Of a stretch of 46,885 nucleotides of DNA, positions 1 to 12,700 are shown in pieces; the first letter of the stretch is position 1; each line of letters opens with the position of its first letter. Position numbers and translations under genes: made by a program. Where the stretch lies: contig JAICUU010000004.1 of the NCBI GenBank assembly GCA_025935675.1, positions 1 through 46,885 of the forward strand, written 5' to 3'. The DNA comes from Burkholderiales bacterium. Its GTDB lineage: Bacteria > Pseudomonadota > Gammaproteobacteria > Burkholderiales > Casimicrobiaceae. Below the pieces are notes generated by a model. The model had not been told where the DNA came from. It searched no databases and was given only the letters and a program-made list of their open reading frames with translations.

Positions 1-1549
<1,549 letters not shown>

Positions 1550-1558
1550 GCGGGGTCG

Positions 1559-1587
1559 TTGCGGCACGTCATTATGCGCGGTAGAGT
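1559..1587 (+). promoter_or_regulatory. Candidate sigma-70 promoter for the amine oxidase gene
   Basis: TTGCGG at 1559-1564 and TAGAGT at 1582-1587 are separated by exactly 17 bases. Transcription would start near 1594, about 58 bases upstream of the ATG. The element lies in the short divergent gap between rarA and the oxidase gene. Both hexamers are imperfect, so this is a weak prediction. Confidence 0.35.
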
Positions 1588-1651
1588 GCCGCGCGAGCGC
1601 GACCCCGCGCGATTGCGCCGGGACGCCGCGACCTTGCGGGAGGAACGGCCC

Positions 1652-3193
1652 ATGCCGACGCATCCGCTGCCGCTGCCGCCGTTGCGCCGCCGCGAATTCC
1701 TGCGGCGCCTGCTTGCGATGACCGGCGCCTCCGCCGCGGCGAACGCGCTGCCGGCGCTCGCGCAGGTTCCCCCCACGCCGAAACCGCTCGACATCGTTAT
1801 CGTCGGCGCCGGTCTCGCCGGCCTCGTCTCGGCATACGAGCTCGAGCAGCGCGGGCACCGTGTGACCATTCTCGAGGCGGATCCGCGTCACATCGGCGGG
1901 CGCGTGCGCACGATGCGCTTCGGCGACGGGCGCTACGGCGAATTCGGCGCGATGCGCATCCCGACGCGGCACCTGCTGACGCGCCACTACGTCGCCGAGC
2001 TCGGGCTGCCGCTGCGGCCGTTCGTGTTCTCGAACCCGCAGGCGTACTACTTCATCCGCGGTGAGCGTCACCGCATCGCCGACGTGAAGGCGGTGGCGCG
2101 CCTCTTCCGGCTCGCCGACGCCGAGAAGGACAAGTCGCCCGACGACCTGTGGGCCGAATCGGTGGGCAAGGCGCTGGCCTCGCTCGACGAGGCCGACCGC
2201 AAGTCGCTCGTCAGTCCCGGGATCAGCACACCGCGCCTTCGCGCACTCGACCAGAAGACACTGCAACAGTTGTGCGAGGACGCGGGCTTGTCCGAAGAGG
2301 CGATCGAGTTCCTCGCCGTCACCGGCGGCTCCGAGACGATCCTGCCGACCGCCGCCACGGAGACGCTGCGCGAGGAAATGCTCGAGGTGTGGACGCAGGG
2401 CTTCGACGAAATCGTCGGTGGCACCGACACGCTGGCGAGCGCGCTCGCGGCGAAACTGAAGTCGAAGCCGCGGCTCGGCGCCGAAGTGATCCGCCTCACG
2501 CAATCGGCCGACGGCCGCCGCGCCGGCGCGATCTATCGCGTCAACGGCCAGCAGCGCAAGGCCGAGGGCGACTACCTCTTGTGCACGCTGCCCTGCCCCG
2601 TGCTGTCGCGCCTCGTCGTCGAGCCCGGCTTCTCCGGGCCCAAATGGCGCGCGATCCGCGAGCTCGCCTACGACTCCTCGACCAAGGTGCTGGCGCTCGC
2701 CAACCGGCGCTTCTGGGAAGCGGACGACGGAATCTACGGCGGCGGCACGTTCACCGACCTGCCGCTCGCCACCGCGTATTACCCGTCCGACAACGCGGAG
2801 GCGAAGGATCCGCGCGTGTCGCGCGGGCCGGGCGTGCTGCTCGCGTCGTATTCATGGGGACAGACGGCGCGGCGGCTCGCGAGCCTCGCGCACCGGCCGC
2901 GCAGCGCCAACGTGATCGAGCACCTTGCGCGCGTGCATCCGCAGCTCGCGCGCGCCGGCGCGATCCGCCAGACAGCGAGCTGGAGCTGGGACAACCATCC
3001 GTTCGCGAGCGGCGCCTTCGCGTGGTTCAACGCCGGCCAGCACACCACGCTCTACCGCGACCTGATCGCACCCGCGGGCCGCATCCATTTCGCCGGCGAG
3101 CACGCGTCCCTGACGCACACGTGGATGCAGGGCGCGCTCGAGTCGGGCCTGCGCGCGACGCGCGAGATGCTCGAGGACGCGCAGCGCGCCTGA
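1652..3193 (+). CDS. Tat-exported flavin monoamine oxidase family protein
   Basis: A 513-residue FAD-dependent amine oxidase. The N-terminus carries [10 protein letters not shown] followed by a hydrophobic alanine-rich stretch ending ALPALAQVP, which fits a twin-arginine signal peptide exporting the folded flavoprotein. The dinucleotide-binding fold starts at about residue 46 ([19 protein letters not shown]), followed by the GG-doublet region [11 protein letters not shown]. The C-terminal FAD motif is [20 protein letters not shown]. The family oxidatively deaminates amines or L-amino acids, releasing aldehyde or keto acid, ammonia and peroxide; the substrate cannot be read from sequence. GGGAGG at 1638-1643 sits 8 bases before the ATG and fixes the start. 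The gene runs against the surrounding minus-strand genes and looks inserted between rarA and lolA. Confidence 0.85.
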   Translation: MPTHPLPLPPLRRREFLRRLLAMTGASAAANALPALAQVPPTPKPLDIVIVGAGLAGLVSAYELEQRGHRVTILEADPRHIGGRVRTMRFGDGRYGEFGAMRIPTRHLLTRHYVAELGLPLRPFVFSNPQAYYFIRGERHRIADVKAVARLFRLADAEKDKSPDDLWAESVGKALASLDEADRKSLVSPGISTPRLRALDQKTLQQLCEDAGLSEEAIEFLAVTGGSETILPTAATETLREEMLEVWTQGFDEIVGGTDTLASALAAKLKSKPRLGAEVIRLTQSADGRRAGAIYRVNGQQRKAEGDYLLCTLPCPVLSRLVVEPGFSGPKWRAIRELAYDSSTKVLALANRRFWEADDGIYGGGTFTDLPLATAYYPSDNAEAKDPRVSRGPGVLLASYSWGQTARRLASLAHRPRSANVIEHLARVHPQLARAGAIRQTASWSWDNHPFASGAFAWFNAGQHTTLYRDLIAPAGRIHFAGEHASLTHTWMQGALESGLRATREMLEDAQRA

Positions 3194-3272
3194 GCAACGT
3201 TCCCACGGCATCCGGTGCGGAAGAGACGCATCGCATCGCGCTGCTCTTGTAGTCCTTCACCGACGCTCATCT

Positions 3273-3296
3273 GCGCACGCGTCCGATCGCGTGCGC
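3273..3296. repeat. Perfect inverted repeat (9-bp arms, 6-base loop)
   Basis: GCGCACGCG at 3273-3281 and its exact reverse complement at 3288-3296 flank a 6-base loop. The element lies about 80 bases after the amine oxidase stop and 67 bases before the mscS-family start. No T-run follows on either strand, so it is not a canonical intrinsic terminator. It could act as an RNA stem protecting the oxidase transcript or as an operator for the downstream gene. Confidence 0.5.
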
Positions 3297-3363
3297 GTCA
3301 CTCGCGCGGTCCAATCAGACGTTGGACTTTCCGGCGGCGACGCGACGGCGCCGTGCGCCTTTC

Positions 3364-4491
3364 ATGGATTCGTTCGACGCCTGGCTCGCCTCGCTGCCTT
3401 TCGACCGTCACCCTGCATGGACGACATGGGTGACGGCCGCGATCGTGACGCTCATCGCCTACGTGATCGCCACGGTCGCGATGCGGGTCGTTGCCCGCCT
3501 CACCGCAAGGCACCGCGGGTGGTCCGCGTTCGCGGCCGGCGTCGCGAGGCCCGGATGCCTGCTCGTCGCCGCGCTCGCCGCGAGCCTCGTGCTCAACGCC
3601 GCACCGGACGACGTGCCGCTGATCGGCGGCATCCGCCACGTGGCGGCGCTCGTCGTCATCGCCGCGTTCACCTGGGCGGCGATCGGCGCGCTGCGCGGCA
3701 TGAGCGCCGCGATCGTGGTCCGCCATCCGACCAACCTGCAGGACAACCTCGCCGCGCGCCGCGTGCTCACACAGGCACGCGTGCTCACGCGCACGTTGAC
3801 CGGAGTCGTCGCCGTCGTCGGCGTCGCCTTCGCGCTGATCACGTTCCCGCAGGTGCGCCAGATCGGCGCGAGCCTGCTCGCGTCGGCCGGCGTCGCGGGC
3901 CTCGTCGCCGGCCTTGCCGCGCGCTCGGTGCTCGGCAACCTGATCGCCGGGCTGCAGATCGCGCTGACGCAGCCGTTGCGCATCGACGACGTGCTCATCG
4001 TCGCGGGCGAATGGGGTCGCGTCGAGGAGATCACCAGCGCGTTCGTCGTGATGGCGCTGTGGGACCAGCGCCGGCTCATCGTGCCGCTGCAGTACCTGAT
4101 CGAGCAGCCGTTCCAGAACTGGACGCGGCGCAGCGCCGAGATCCTCGGCACCGCGTTCCTGTGGGTCGATCCGACGCTGCCGGTCGCGCCGCTGCGCGCC
4201 GAGGCCGAGCGCATCTGCAAGTCGGCGCCCGAATGGGACGGCCGCGTGTGCGTCGTGCAGGTCACCGACATGAGCGAGGCCGCGATGCAGCTCCGCTTCC
4301 TCGTGAGCTCGGCCGATTCCGGACGCAACTTCGACTTGCGCTGCAAGATGCGCGAGGGAGTCATCGCGTTCATCCAGCAGCGCCATCCGGACGGCTTGCC
4401 GCGGCGGCGCATCGATGTCGAGCGCGAGCCGTCATTCCCGCGAACGCGGGAATCCAGCCGTGACGCGACGACGACGCGCGCGTCCCGCTGA
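3364..4491 (+). CDS. MscS-family small-conductance mechanosensitive channel
   Basis: A 375-residue inner-membrane protein with hydrophobic segments at about residues 19-40, 62-80, 88-108 and 140-160. The pore-lining helix of the MscS family follows at about 167-200 and is rich in small residues (SAGVAGLVAGLAARSVLGN). Next comes the beta domain with PLRIDDVLIVAGEWGRVEEI. The family opens under membrane tension and releases solutes on hypo-osmotic shock. The ATG at 3364 (MDSFDAWLAS) is preferred over an in-frame one at 3322, which would only add an arginine-rich stretch. The last 20 or so codons run into a REP-like element and encode a PSFPRTRESS-type tail that is not part of the family. An MscL gene occurs elsewhere in the window. 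Confidence 0.88.
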   Translation: MDSFDAWLASLPFDRHPAWTTWVTAAIVTLIAYVIATVAMRVVARLTARHRGWSAFAAGVARPGCLLVAALAASLVLNAAPDDVPLIGGIRHVAALVVIAAFTWAAIGALRGMSAAIVVRHPTNLQDNLAARRVLTQARVLTRTLTGVVAVVGVAFALITFPQVRQIGASLLASAGVAGLVAGLAARSVLGNLIAGLQIALTQPLRIDDVLIVAGEWGRVEEITSAFVVMALWDQRRLIVPLQYLIEQPFQNWTRRSAEILGTAFLWVDPTLPVAPLRAEAERICKSAPEWDGRVCVVQVTDMSEAAMQLRFLVSSADSGRNFDLRCKMREGVIAFIQQRHPDGLPRRRIDVEREPSFPRTRESSRDATTTRASR

Positions 4492-4533
4492 TCCATGTGC
4501 CACCCCTGGATCCCCGCATTCGCGGGGATGACG
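4431..4533. repeat. REP-like inverted doublet (REPIN-like), likely bidirectional terminator
   Basis: The element at 4431-4457 contains ATTCCCGCG-AA-CGCGGGAAT, a 9-bp stem. A second copy at 4506-4533 is in the opposite orientation (8-bp stem, 4-base loop). Read on the minus strand it is nearly the same 27-base unit, with a few substitutions. The two units are 48 bases apart, so they can also pair with each other. They sit between convergent mscS and lolA. Related palindromic units are widespread in beta- and gammaproteobacterial genomes. The mscS stop codon lies between the two units. A role in transcript ending for both genes is inferred. Confidence 0.8.
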
Positions 4534-4582
4534 ATGAGCGATGCCCGTCGATGGCGCAAGCGCCATCCTGCAGCACGACGGG

Positions 4583-5206
4583 CTACGGCTTGTCCGCGAT
4601 GACGTCGGCGCCCTGCGGCGGCGTGAACTTGAAAAGGCTCGCGTCGAGCGCGGGGTTGCGCTCGATGTCCGCGAACGTGAGCCGTGTCGTCTGGCCGAAC
4701 GCATCGGTCAGGATCATCGTGCGCGGCAGGTGGTCGCGAAAGCCCATGCGCACCGCGGTGAAGCCCGAGTCGGTGCTCTTCGGCGTCGCGTTCACCCACG
4801 CGAGGCCGTCCGCGCTGCCGCCGTCGACGAGCGTGAAGTCCTTCTCCAGCGCGTCGTCGCCGGCGAGGAGTGCCGCCGGCGTCGAGCCGAGCGCCTTGGT
4901 CATCTTGCGCTCGATGACCTGGTTGAGGTCGCGGTCGTAGACGTATACGCGCTCGCCGTCGCCGACGATCAGCTGGTCGAGCGGCTTGTCGTAGGTCCAG
5001 CGGAAGCGGCCCGGGCGCGCGAACGCGAACGTGCCGGTGGACTTCTGCACGACGCGGCCCGCCTTGTCGGTCGTCGTCTGCGCGAACGTCGCCCTGGCCG
5101 AGCGCGTGCCCGACACGAACGCCTGCAGCTCGTCGATGCCGGCGGCGAACGCCGGGCCTGCCAGCATCGCCGCGGCGACCACCAAGGCGAGGAAACGTAC
5201 GCGCAT
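4583..5206 (-). CDS. lolA: Outer-membrane lipoprotein carrier protein LolA
   Basis: A 207-residue periplasmic carrier that takes mature lipoproteins from the LolCDE transporter and hands them to LolB. The N-terminus is a cleavable signal peptide (FLALVVAAAMLAGPAFA) without a lipobox cysteine. The mature protein shows the family hallmarks ARATFAQTTTDKAGRVVQKS, then PGRFRWTYDKPLDQLIVGDG and VYVYDRDLNQV. Length is close to E. coli LolA. Its ATG overlaps the stop of the upstream unknown gene in a TGATG arrangement (5208-5204), so the two are probably translationally coupled. Placement downstream of ftsK is the conserved order in many proteobacteria. Confidence 0.95.
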   Translation of the reverse strand: MRVRFLALVVAAAMLAGPAFAAGIDELQAFVSGTRSARATFAQTTTDKAGRVVQKSTGTFAFARPGRFRWTYDKPLDQLIVGDGERVYVYDRDLNQVIERKMTKALGSTPAALLAGDDALEKDFTLVDGGSADGLAWVNATPKSTDSGFTAVRMGFRDHLPRTMILTDAFGQTTRLTFADIERNPALDASLFKFTPPQGADVIADKP

Positions 5207-5634
5207 CAGTGCAGCGCGCCGAGCGGCGTGCCGGGGATGTTGGCGAGGCAGTTGCCGACGCGGTCGAGAATGACGTAGCTGTGGTCGAGCTCGCCGAACT
5301 CGCGCCGTCCGTCGACGAGCCGGTACTGGCGGATGTAGACGCGCCAGCTGCCGCGCACGAGCTCGGGCTCGGCGTAGCAGCCGGTGACGAAATGCGACGG
5401 CGCGCAGAACCCGGGCAACAGCTCAATCGCGCGCGCGTCGACCTGCTGCTCGGTCAGCGTTGCGGCGGTCGGCGGCCGGTCGCGCGGGCAGAACTGCGGG
5501 CCCTCGCGGTAGGACTCCACCGGGCCCGCCCGCGCGGCGAGCGCGCAGGCGAGCGCGGCGGCGGCGACGCACACGCGCCGCGCGATCGATCGCGTCGACG
5601 CGCGCGCTGCGCAGTCGCGGCCTTTCACGCTCAC
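5206..5634 (-). CDS. Exported protein of unknown function with four mature-region cysteines
   Basis: I do not recognise this 142-residue protein. It starts with GTG at 5634, overlapping the ftsK stop by four bases (GTGA), and ends by overlapping the lolA start by one base. It is therefore the middle gene of a tightly coupled ftsK-X-lolA unit. The N-terminus has a basic region and a hydrophobic stretch ([18 protein letters not shown]), consistent with a Sec signal peptide. The mature part has cysteines in FCPRD, GFCAPSH, GCYAE and GNCLAN, enough for two disulfides in the periplasm. It contains no transmembrane segment after the signal and no obvious enzyme motif. Codon use looks like that of its neighbours. 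Confidence 0.75.
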   Translation of the reverse strand: MSVKGRDCAARASTRSIARRVCVAAAALACALAARAGPVESYREGPQFCPRDRPPTAATLTEQQVDARAIELLPGFCAPSHFVTGCYAEPELVRGSWRVYIRQYRLVDGRREFGELDHSYVILDRVGNCLANIPGTPLGALH

Positions 5635-7940
5635 GCGTCAGCCTTGCCCGCGGGGACCAGAACCTCGCGATTGCCATTGGTCTGCATCGCCGACACGAGA
5701 CCGGCGCGCTCCATCTGCTCGATGAGCCGCGCCGCGCGGTTGTAGCCGATCCGCAGGTGCCGTTGCACGAGCGAGATCGACGGCCGGCGCGTCTTCAGCA
5801 CCACCTGCACCGCCTGGTCGTACATCGGGTCGGCCTCGGCGTCGGCGCCGTCGACACCGGCGAGCTCGTCGCCGTCGCCGTTGGCGCCGCCGGCGAGGAT
5901 CGACTCGACGTATTGCGGCTCGCCCTGCGCGCGCAGGTACTCGACGACGCGATGCACCTCGGCGTCGGACACGAATGCGCCATGCACGCGCTGCGGATAG
6001 CCGGTGCCGGGCGGCAGGTACAACATGTCACCCTGGCCGAGCAGTGCCTCGGCGCCCATCTGGTCGAGGATCGTCCGCGAGTCGACCTTGCTCGCCACCT
6101 GGAACGCGATCCGCGACGGGATGTTGGCCTTGATGAGGCCGGTGATCACGTCGACGCTCGGCCGCTGCGTCGCGAGGATCAGATGGATGCCGGCGGCGCG
6201 CGCCTTTTGCGCGATCCGCGCGATCAGCTCCTCGATCTTCTTGCCGGTGACCATCATGAGGTCGGCGAGCTCGTCGACGACGACGACGATCTGCGGCATC
6301 TCGTCGAGCGCGTCGGGCGCCGCGGGATCGAGCGGCGCCGGGTTCAGCAACGGCTTGCCCGCCTTCTTCGCGTCGACGACCTTCTGGTTATAGCCGGCGA
6401 CGTTGCGCACGCCCAGCTGGCTCATCAGCTTGTAGCGGCGCTCCATCTCGCCCACGCACCAGTTGAGCGCATTGGGCGCGAGCTTCATGTCGGTGACGAC
6501 CGGCGCGAGGAGGTGCGGGATGCCCTCGTACACCGAGAGCTCCAGCATCTTGGGATCGATCAGGATGAGGCGCACCTCGCGCGGCTCGGACTTGTAGAGC
6601 AGCGACAGGATCATCGCGTTGACCGCGACCGACTTGCCCGAGCCGGTCGTGCCGGCGACCAGGAGATGCGGCATCCGTGCGAGGTCGGCGATCACCGCCT
6701 TGCCGGCGATGTCCTTGCCGAGTGCCAGCGTCAGGTGGCCGTGCGCGTCGTGGTAGACGGTCGACGACAGGATCTCGGTGAGCTTGACGATCTGGCGCTT
6801 GGGATTCGGCAGCTCGAGCGCCATGCACGACTTGCCGGGAATCGTCTCGACGACGCGGATCGAGATCACCGACAGCGCGCGCGCGAGATCCTTGACGAGG
6901 TTGACGATCTGCGCGCCCTTGACGCCGACCGCAGGCTCGATCTCGAAGCGTGTGATCACCGGGCCCGGATAGGCGGCGAGCACCTTCACCGACACGCCGA
7001 AGTCGGCGAGCTTGCGCTCGATGAGGCGCGAGGTGAACTCGAGCGTCTCCGCCGACATGCTCTCGGACGCCGGCGGCGCGTCCTCGAGGAGGTCGAGCGG
7101 CGGCAGCGGCGAATCGGGCATCTCGGTGAAGAGCGGCCGCTGCTTCTCCTTGACGACGCGCTCGGATTTCGCGACCGCCGCGACCGGCGGCACGACGACG
7201 ATCGGCGCACGCTCCAGCGCCTCGTCGCGCGTGCGCTCGACGACCGCCTCGCGCTCGGCGGTGGCAAGCGCGCCGATGCGCGCGTCCTCGCGCGCCTCGC
7301 GGCGCGCCCTGACGCGCGCGGCGAGCGCCTCGAGGCCGGCGCCGATGCGCTCCATCAGCTTGAGCCACGACAGGCCCGTGAAGAGCGAGAAGCCGACCGC
7401 GAACAGCGCGATCAGCATCAGCGTCGCGCCGTTGAAGCCGATCAGGCGCGTCGCGCCGCGGCCGATGACGTCGCCGAACACGCCGCCGGGCGCGAGCGGC
7501 AGCGATGCCGGCATTCGCCACAGGCGAGTCGCCTCGATCGCCGCGCTCGACAGGATGACGAGCGCGAAGCCGAACGCGACGAGCGCGAACGGGTGCTCGC
7601 GCTCGCGCGCCGGATCGGCGATCTGCCGGTACGACGTGACGATCGCGACCACGCCCGCGACGACCCACCACCACGCGGACAGCCCGAACAGATACAGCAG
7701 CAGGTCGGCGAGCCATGCGCCGAACGCGCCGCCACGATTGGCGATCACGTCGCTCGTGCCCGTGTACGAGAAGCCCGGATCGCCGCGCGTATACGTGGCG
7801 AGGATCAGCGCGAGGTACGCGATGATCGCGACGACGATCAGCCACCACGATTCGCGGACCAGGCGCGCGGTGCGCGGCGCGAGCGGCCGGGGTGCTTCCA
7901 GCGCTCTGTTGCGGTTTGTTTTTGCGTTGAAAAACAGCAT
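5631..7940 (-). CDS. ftsK: DNA translocase FtsK
   Basis: A 769-residue divisome-linked DNA pump that clears chromosome ends through the septum and activates XerCD at dif. Hydrophobic segments at about residues 33-50, 72-105, 118-133 and 168-192 form the membrane domain. A charged linker of about 100 residues follows; it is far shorter than in E. coli FtsK (about 1,330 residues in total). The motor has Walker A GTTGSGKS at about 430-437 and Walker [13 protein letters not shown] at about 551-562. The C-terminal winged-helix gamma domain, which reads KOPS sites, spans about 700-765 ([20 protein letters not shown]). The ATG at 7940 diverges from trxB. The stop is coupled to the next gene. Confidence 0.96.
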   Translation of the reverse strand: MLFFNAKTNRNRALEAPRPLAPRTARLVRESWWLIVVAIIAYLALILATYTRGDPGFSYTGTSDVIANRGGAFGAWLADLLLYLFGLSAWWWVVAGVVAIVTSYRQIADPAREREHPFALVAFGFALVILSSAAIEATRLWRMPASLPLAPGGVFGDVIGRGATRLIGFNGATLMLIALFAVGFSLFTGLSWLKLMERIGAGLEALAARVRARREAREDARIGALATAEREAVVERTRDEALERAPIVVVPPVAAVAKSERVVKEKQRPLFTEMPDSPLPPLDLLEDAPPASESMSAETLEFTSRLIERKLADFGVSVKVLAAYPGPVITRFEIEPAVGVKGAQIVNLVKDLARALSVISIRVVETIPGKSCMALELPNPKRQIVKLTEILSSTVYHDAHGHLTLALGKDIAGKAVIADLARMPHLLVAGTTGSGKSVAVNAMILSLLYKSEPREVRLILIDPKMLELSVYEGIPHLLAPVVTDMKLAPNALNWCVGEMERRYKLMSQLGVRNVAGYNQKVVDAKKAGKPLLNPAPLDPAAPDALDEMPQIVVVVDELADLMMVTGKKIEELIARIAQKARAAGIHLILATQRPSVDVITGLIKANIPSRIAFQVASKVDSRTILDQMGAEALLGQGDMLYLPPGTGYPQRVHGAFVSDAEVHRVVEYLRAQGEPQYVESILAGGANGDGDELAGVDGADAEADPMYDQAVQVVLKTRRPSISLVQRHLRIGYNRAARLIEQMERAGLVSAMQTNGNREVLVPAGKADA

Positions 7941-7966
7941 GTTGATCGCACTACTTCAGGCGATGC

Positions 7967-9038
<1,072 letters not shown>

Positions 9039-9058
9039 CGCGCGTGCCGGCACGCGCG

Positions 9059-9712
9059 ATGGCCAAGCTCAGCGACCTCAAGACGCTCGTCGAGGCCGGG
9101 CGCGCGAAGCGCGCGCGGACTGCGCCGAATGCCGCTGCGCCGCGACGCGTTGCCGCCAGCAAGCACGCGGACGGCGACATCGATCTTTCCGCGGCCTTCG
9201 CCGACGTCGAGCGCCTGCCGCCGCCGCGGCGCGCACGCGTTGCCATTGCCCCGCCGGCACCGGTGCCCCGCCAGCGCATCGCCGACGAGGCCGATGCGCT
9301 GCTGGCGTCGAAATTCGGCGCCGAGCCCGCGCCACATCGATGGGAAGCGGGCCAGGAGCAGGACGTCGAGCAGACCTATGTGCGCAAAGGCCTCGGCACC
9401 GACGTGCTCGCCAAGCTGCGCCGCGGACACTGGGCGGTGCAGGCCGAGATCGACCTGCACGGCCACACGTCGGACGAGGCGCACGACGCGCTTGCCGACT
9501 TCCTGCTCGAGGCGCGCGCGCATCGGCTGCGGTGCGTGCGCGTGATCCACGGCAAGGGGCTCACGTCGCCGGGACGCGAGCCTGTGCTGAAGGGCAAGGT
9601 GCGCCGCTGGCTCGCGCATTGGGACGAGGTGCTCGCGTTCGCCGAGGCGCCGCAGCATGCCGGTGGCGGCGGCGCGGTGCTGGTGTTGCTGCGCGGCAGC
9701 ACGCGCGCCTGA
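9059..9712 (+). CDS. Smr-domain protein (YdaL/SmrA-like putative endonuclease)
   Basis: A 217-residue protein with a low-complexity N-terminal half and a C-terminal Smr domain. The domain shows the two family signatures: DLHGHTSDEAHDALADFL, which contains the DxHG motif, and VIHGKG followed by LKGKVRRWL. Stand-alone Smr proteins of this type are DNA- or RNA-cleaving enzymes related to the MutS2 C-terminal domain; the biological target here is unknown. The ATG at 9059 is preferred over an in-frame GTG at 9044. It directly follows trxB and ends four bases before the convergent yhdP stop, leaving no room for a terminator. Confidence 0.85.
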   Translation: MAKLSDLKTLVEAGRAKRARTAPNAAAPRRVAASKHADGDIDLSAAFADVERLPPPRRARVAIAPPAPVPRQRIADEADALLASKFGAEPAPHRWEAGQEQDVEQTYVRKGLGTDVLAKLRRGHWAVQAEIDLHGHTSDEAHDALADFLLEARAHRLRCVRVIHGKGLTSPGREPVLKGKVRRWLAHWDEVLAFAEAPQHAGGGGAVLVLLRGSTRA

Positions 9713-9716
9713 CGCG

Positions 9717-12700
9717 CTAACGCGTCGGTGTCGCCGGCGCCGTGGCGGCGGGTGGCGCCGGTTTCGGCGCGGGCGTCGGCGGCGCGACCTTCGGCGGGTC
9801 AGCGCTCGATGGCGCCGATTTCTGCGGCGCCGCGGCCGGCGGTGGCGCATCGTACGCGCCCGGCATCAGGTTCGGCTCGCGGCCGACGCGCGTGACCACG
9901 GGGTCGCTCCACTGCCCGGTCACGCGGTATTCGTAGCTGAACATCTGCTCGATCGGGTCCTTCAGCACCTTCTGTGCGAGCAGCGTGCCGGCGCCGACGA
10001 CCGCGGCGACAATCGGGTTCGCGGCGACGAGCAGCGCCGCGGCGCCCGCCGAGACGCCGGTGGCGAGCGACGGCTGCACGTGCACGTCGAGCGCCTGCGT
10101 CTCGCGCGCCAGGTCGGCCTCGCCCTTGATGGTGATGCGCGCGGCCGTGCCGTTGATCGCGAAGCCGTCGGTGCGCATGACGCCGCCGACGATCGCCACG
10201 TCACCCTTCGCCTCGTCGAACGCGAAGCCTTCGCTGAACACATCGTGGAAGTCGAGCGTGATGCGCCGCGGCAGCGCCTGCAGCGAGAGCACGCCGAGCA
10301 GCCGGCCGATGCCGGGCTGGATCTTGAGGAACTGCCCGGCGCCGGTCGCGATCGCGAGCTTGCCGTCCAGCGTGTCGTAATCGAAGTCGCTTGGCGCCCC
10401 GGGCCACGTGAAGTGGCCGGTGCCCTTGGTGGGGGCGCCGCGGATTTCGTCCGGATACCCGAAGCGCGCGAGGAAGACGCCCGCGTCCTTGACGTCGAAC
10501 GTCGCATCGAGGCTGGTGCGCTCGCCGTCGCTGCCGACGTGCCATGCGCCGTGCGCGGTGATCGTGCCGCCGTCGTTGGCGAGCTCGAGCGCGTCGATCA
10601 GCCAGTCGTCGCCCTGCGGCTTGGCGCGCACCTTGAGCGTGCCGAGCTCGTGGCCGCGCGAGATGAAGCGCTCGGCCTCGGCGTCGACCTCGGGCCAGCG
10701 AGTGCGGGCCTTCGCAGGCGCGGGCGCCGTGCGATCCGGTTCTCCTTTCGGCGTGCCGTCCTCGCGCGGCAGCGCGACGCGCGTGAGCCGCAACACCGCG
10801 CGGCCGTTGGGCGCCTGCGGCGCGGCGAGGTACCACGCGGCGGCGCCCTCGACGTCGCGACCCTTCAGCGCGATGTTCCAGTGATCGGCGTCGCGGCGCG
10901 CGCCGATCGTGAGGTCGCGAAAGCGCCGTCCCATTGCGGTGAGGCGCGTCGCCGTGAGGTCGACGCCCTTGAGCTCGAGCGGCGCGGCTGCCGTCGTGCC
11001 CGGCTTCGCCGCGGACGCCACCGGCAAGTCGATCGCGAGCCATTCGTCGACGTCGATGCGATCGACATCCGCGCGCACGTAGATGCCCGGCCGCGCATCG
11101 TCGCCCGGCTGCGGCGTGGCGCGCCCCGCGACGACGAGCACGCCATCGACGCGCGTGTCGCCGCCGTCGAGGCGGCGTCGCAGGAACACCCTGCCTTCGC
11201 TGCCGACGGCGATCGTCACCGCGTCGCGGGTCGGCGAGATCATCCGGCGTTCGACGCTCACCGGCAGCGCGCCCGCGGCGGCCTTCGCGAACGGCGCGGG
11301 AAAGCCAATCGTCGCGCCCTGCATCGACGAGCGCACCGTCCAGTCGAAGCCCTGCGCGGCGGGCACGCCGTCGAACGTCCAGTCGCTGCGGCCGCCGAGG
11401 CGATCGACGAACGCGACCGGGTAGAGCGCGCGCAGCTCGGCGAAGTCGACGCTGCCGCTGCCGCGCAGGTGGAGCCCGTCGTCGACTCGCGCGAGCGTGA
11501 CGCGCGCCGCGCCGCCGAGTGCGTTGCCGTCGAACGCGCCGTCGACGATGCCTTGCCGCGAGAACCTGAACTTGCCGGCGACGCCGCGGAACGGCGGCGC
11601 TCCCGGCCAGTCCACTGCGCCGGCCGCGAGGCCGAACGTGCCGTCGGCGCGCGACGACGCGAGGTCGGCGAGCGGGATCGACAGCGACAGCGCCAGCGTG
11701 CCGTTGCCGGTGACATGCACGCCATCGGTCACGTGCCCGATCCAGCCGGCGATCGGGCTTTGCGCCAGGAACGCGAGGAACGACGGCGCGCCGCCGCTCG
11801 CAACGCCGTCGATTGCGAGCACCGGCGCGGCGAGGTCCGGAATGTCGGCGACGGTGCGCCCGATGTCCGCGTCGAGCACGCTGCCGCGCGCCGCCTCGAC
11901 GCGCAAGTGCGTGCGATCGAGCTTCAGCACCGCGTCGATGCCGTCGATCACCGGCCAGCCTTCGGCGAAATCGAGCGTCGCCTTGCGCACGTCGGCGGCG
12001 ATCGCGAACGTGCCGGGCTTGCCGTGCGTGAACGGGAAATCGGCGAGGTTGCCCTTGATCTCGATCTGGCCCTTGTCGATGTCGCCGCGCACCAGTGCGC
12101 GCCGCGCCCAGTCGCGCGCATGCGGGCTCAGCCAGATCGGCAGGTAGTTGGCGATGCGCGCGACGTTGGCGCGCGCGAACTGCACCTTGAGGTCGGCGTC
12201 ACCGGGGCCGCCGGCCCGCGCCGCCCAGCTGCCGGAGATCGCACCGGCGGCGTCGGCGTTGGCGAAGGTGACGTCGTCGACGTCGACGCGCAACGTGCCG
12301 GACGCGTCGTGATGCCAACGCACCGCGCCGTCGAGCTTCTCGAACGAGACGACGTCGCGCAGCTCCGCCGGCAGCTCGACCGAGCCGTCGCGCGTGGCGA
12401 GCTTCAGCGTGCCCTTCGACTCGTCGCTGTCGAGCGTGCCCGAGATCCGGCCGACGCCGGGCCACGGGTCGTGGGCGATCCCGCCGACGTCGACCAGCGT
12501 GGCGCGCGCCGTCCATTTCGACGGCGCCTTGAGCGAGCCTTGCCACGTGAGGCGTCCGCCGGTGACCGCGCCGTACGGCGCGTGCGCGGCGAGACCGGCG
12601 CGCCAGTCCGCGGGCAGCGGCAGCTCGGCGGCGATCGCGCCCAGCGCCGCGAGATCGGCGCGCGTGAACGCGAGCGTGCCGCGCGCCTCGGCGCTTCCCG

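Noticed and set aside
2149-3252. A 367-codon alternative frame inside the amine oxidase gene
   Set aside because: Arg/Ala-rich overlap frame, whereas the oxidase frame carries both FAD-binding signatures.
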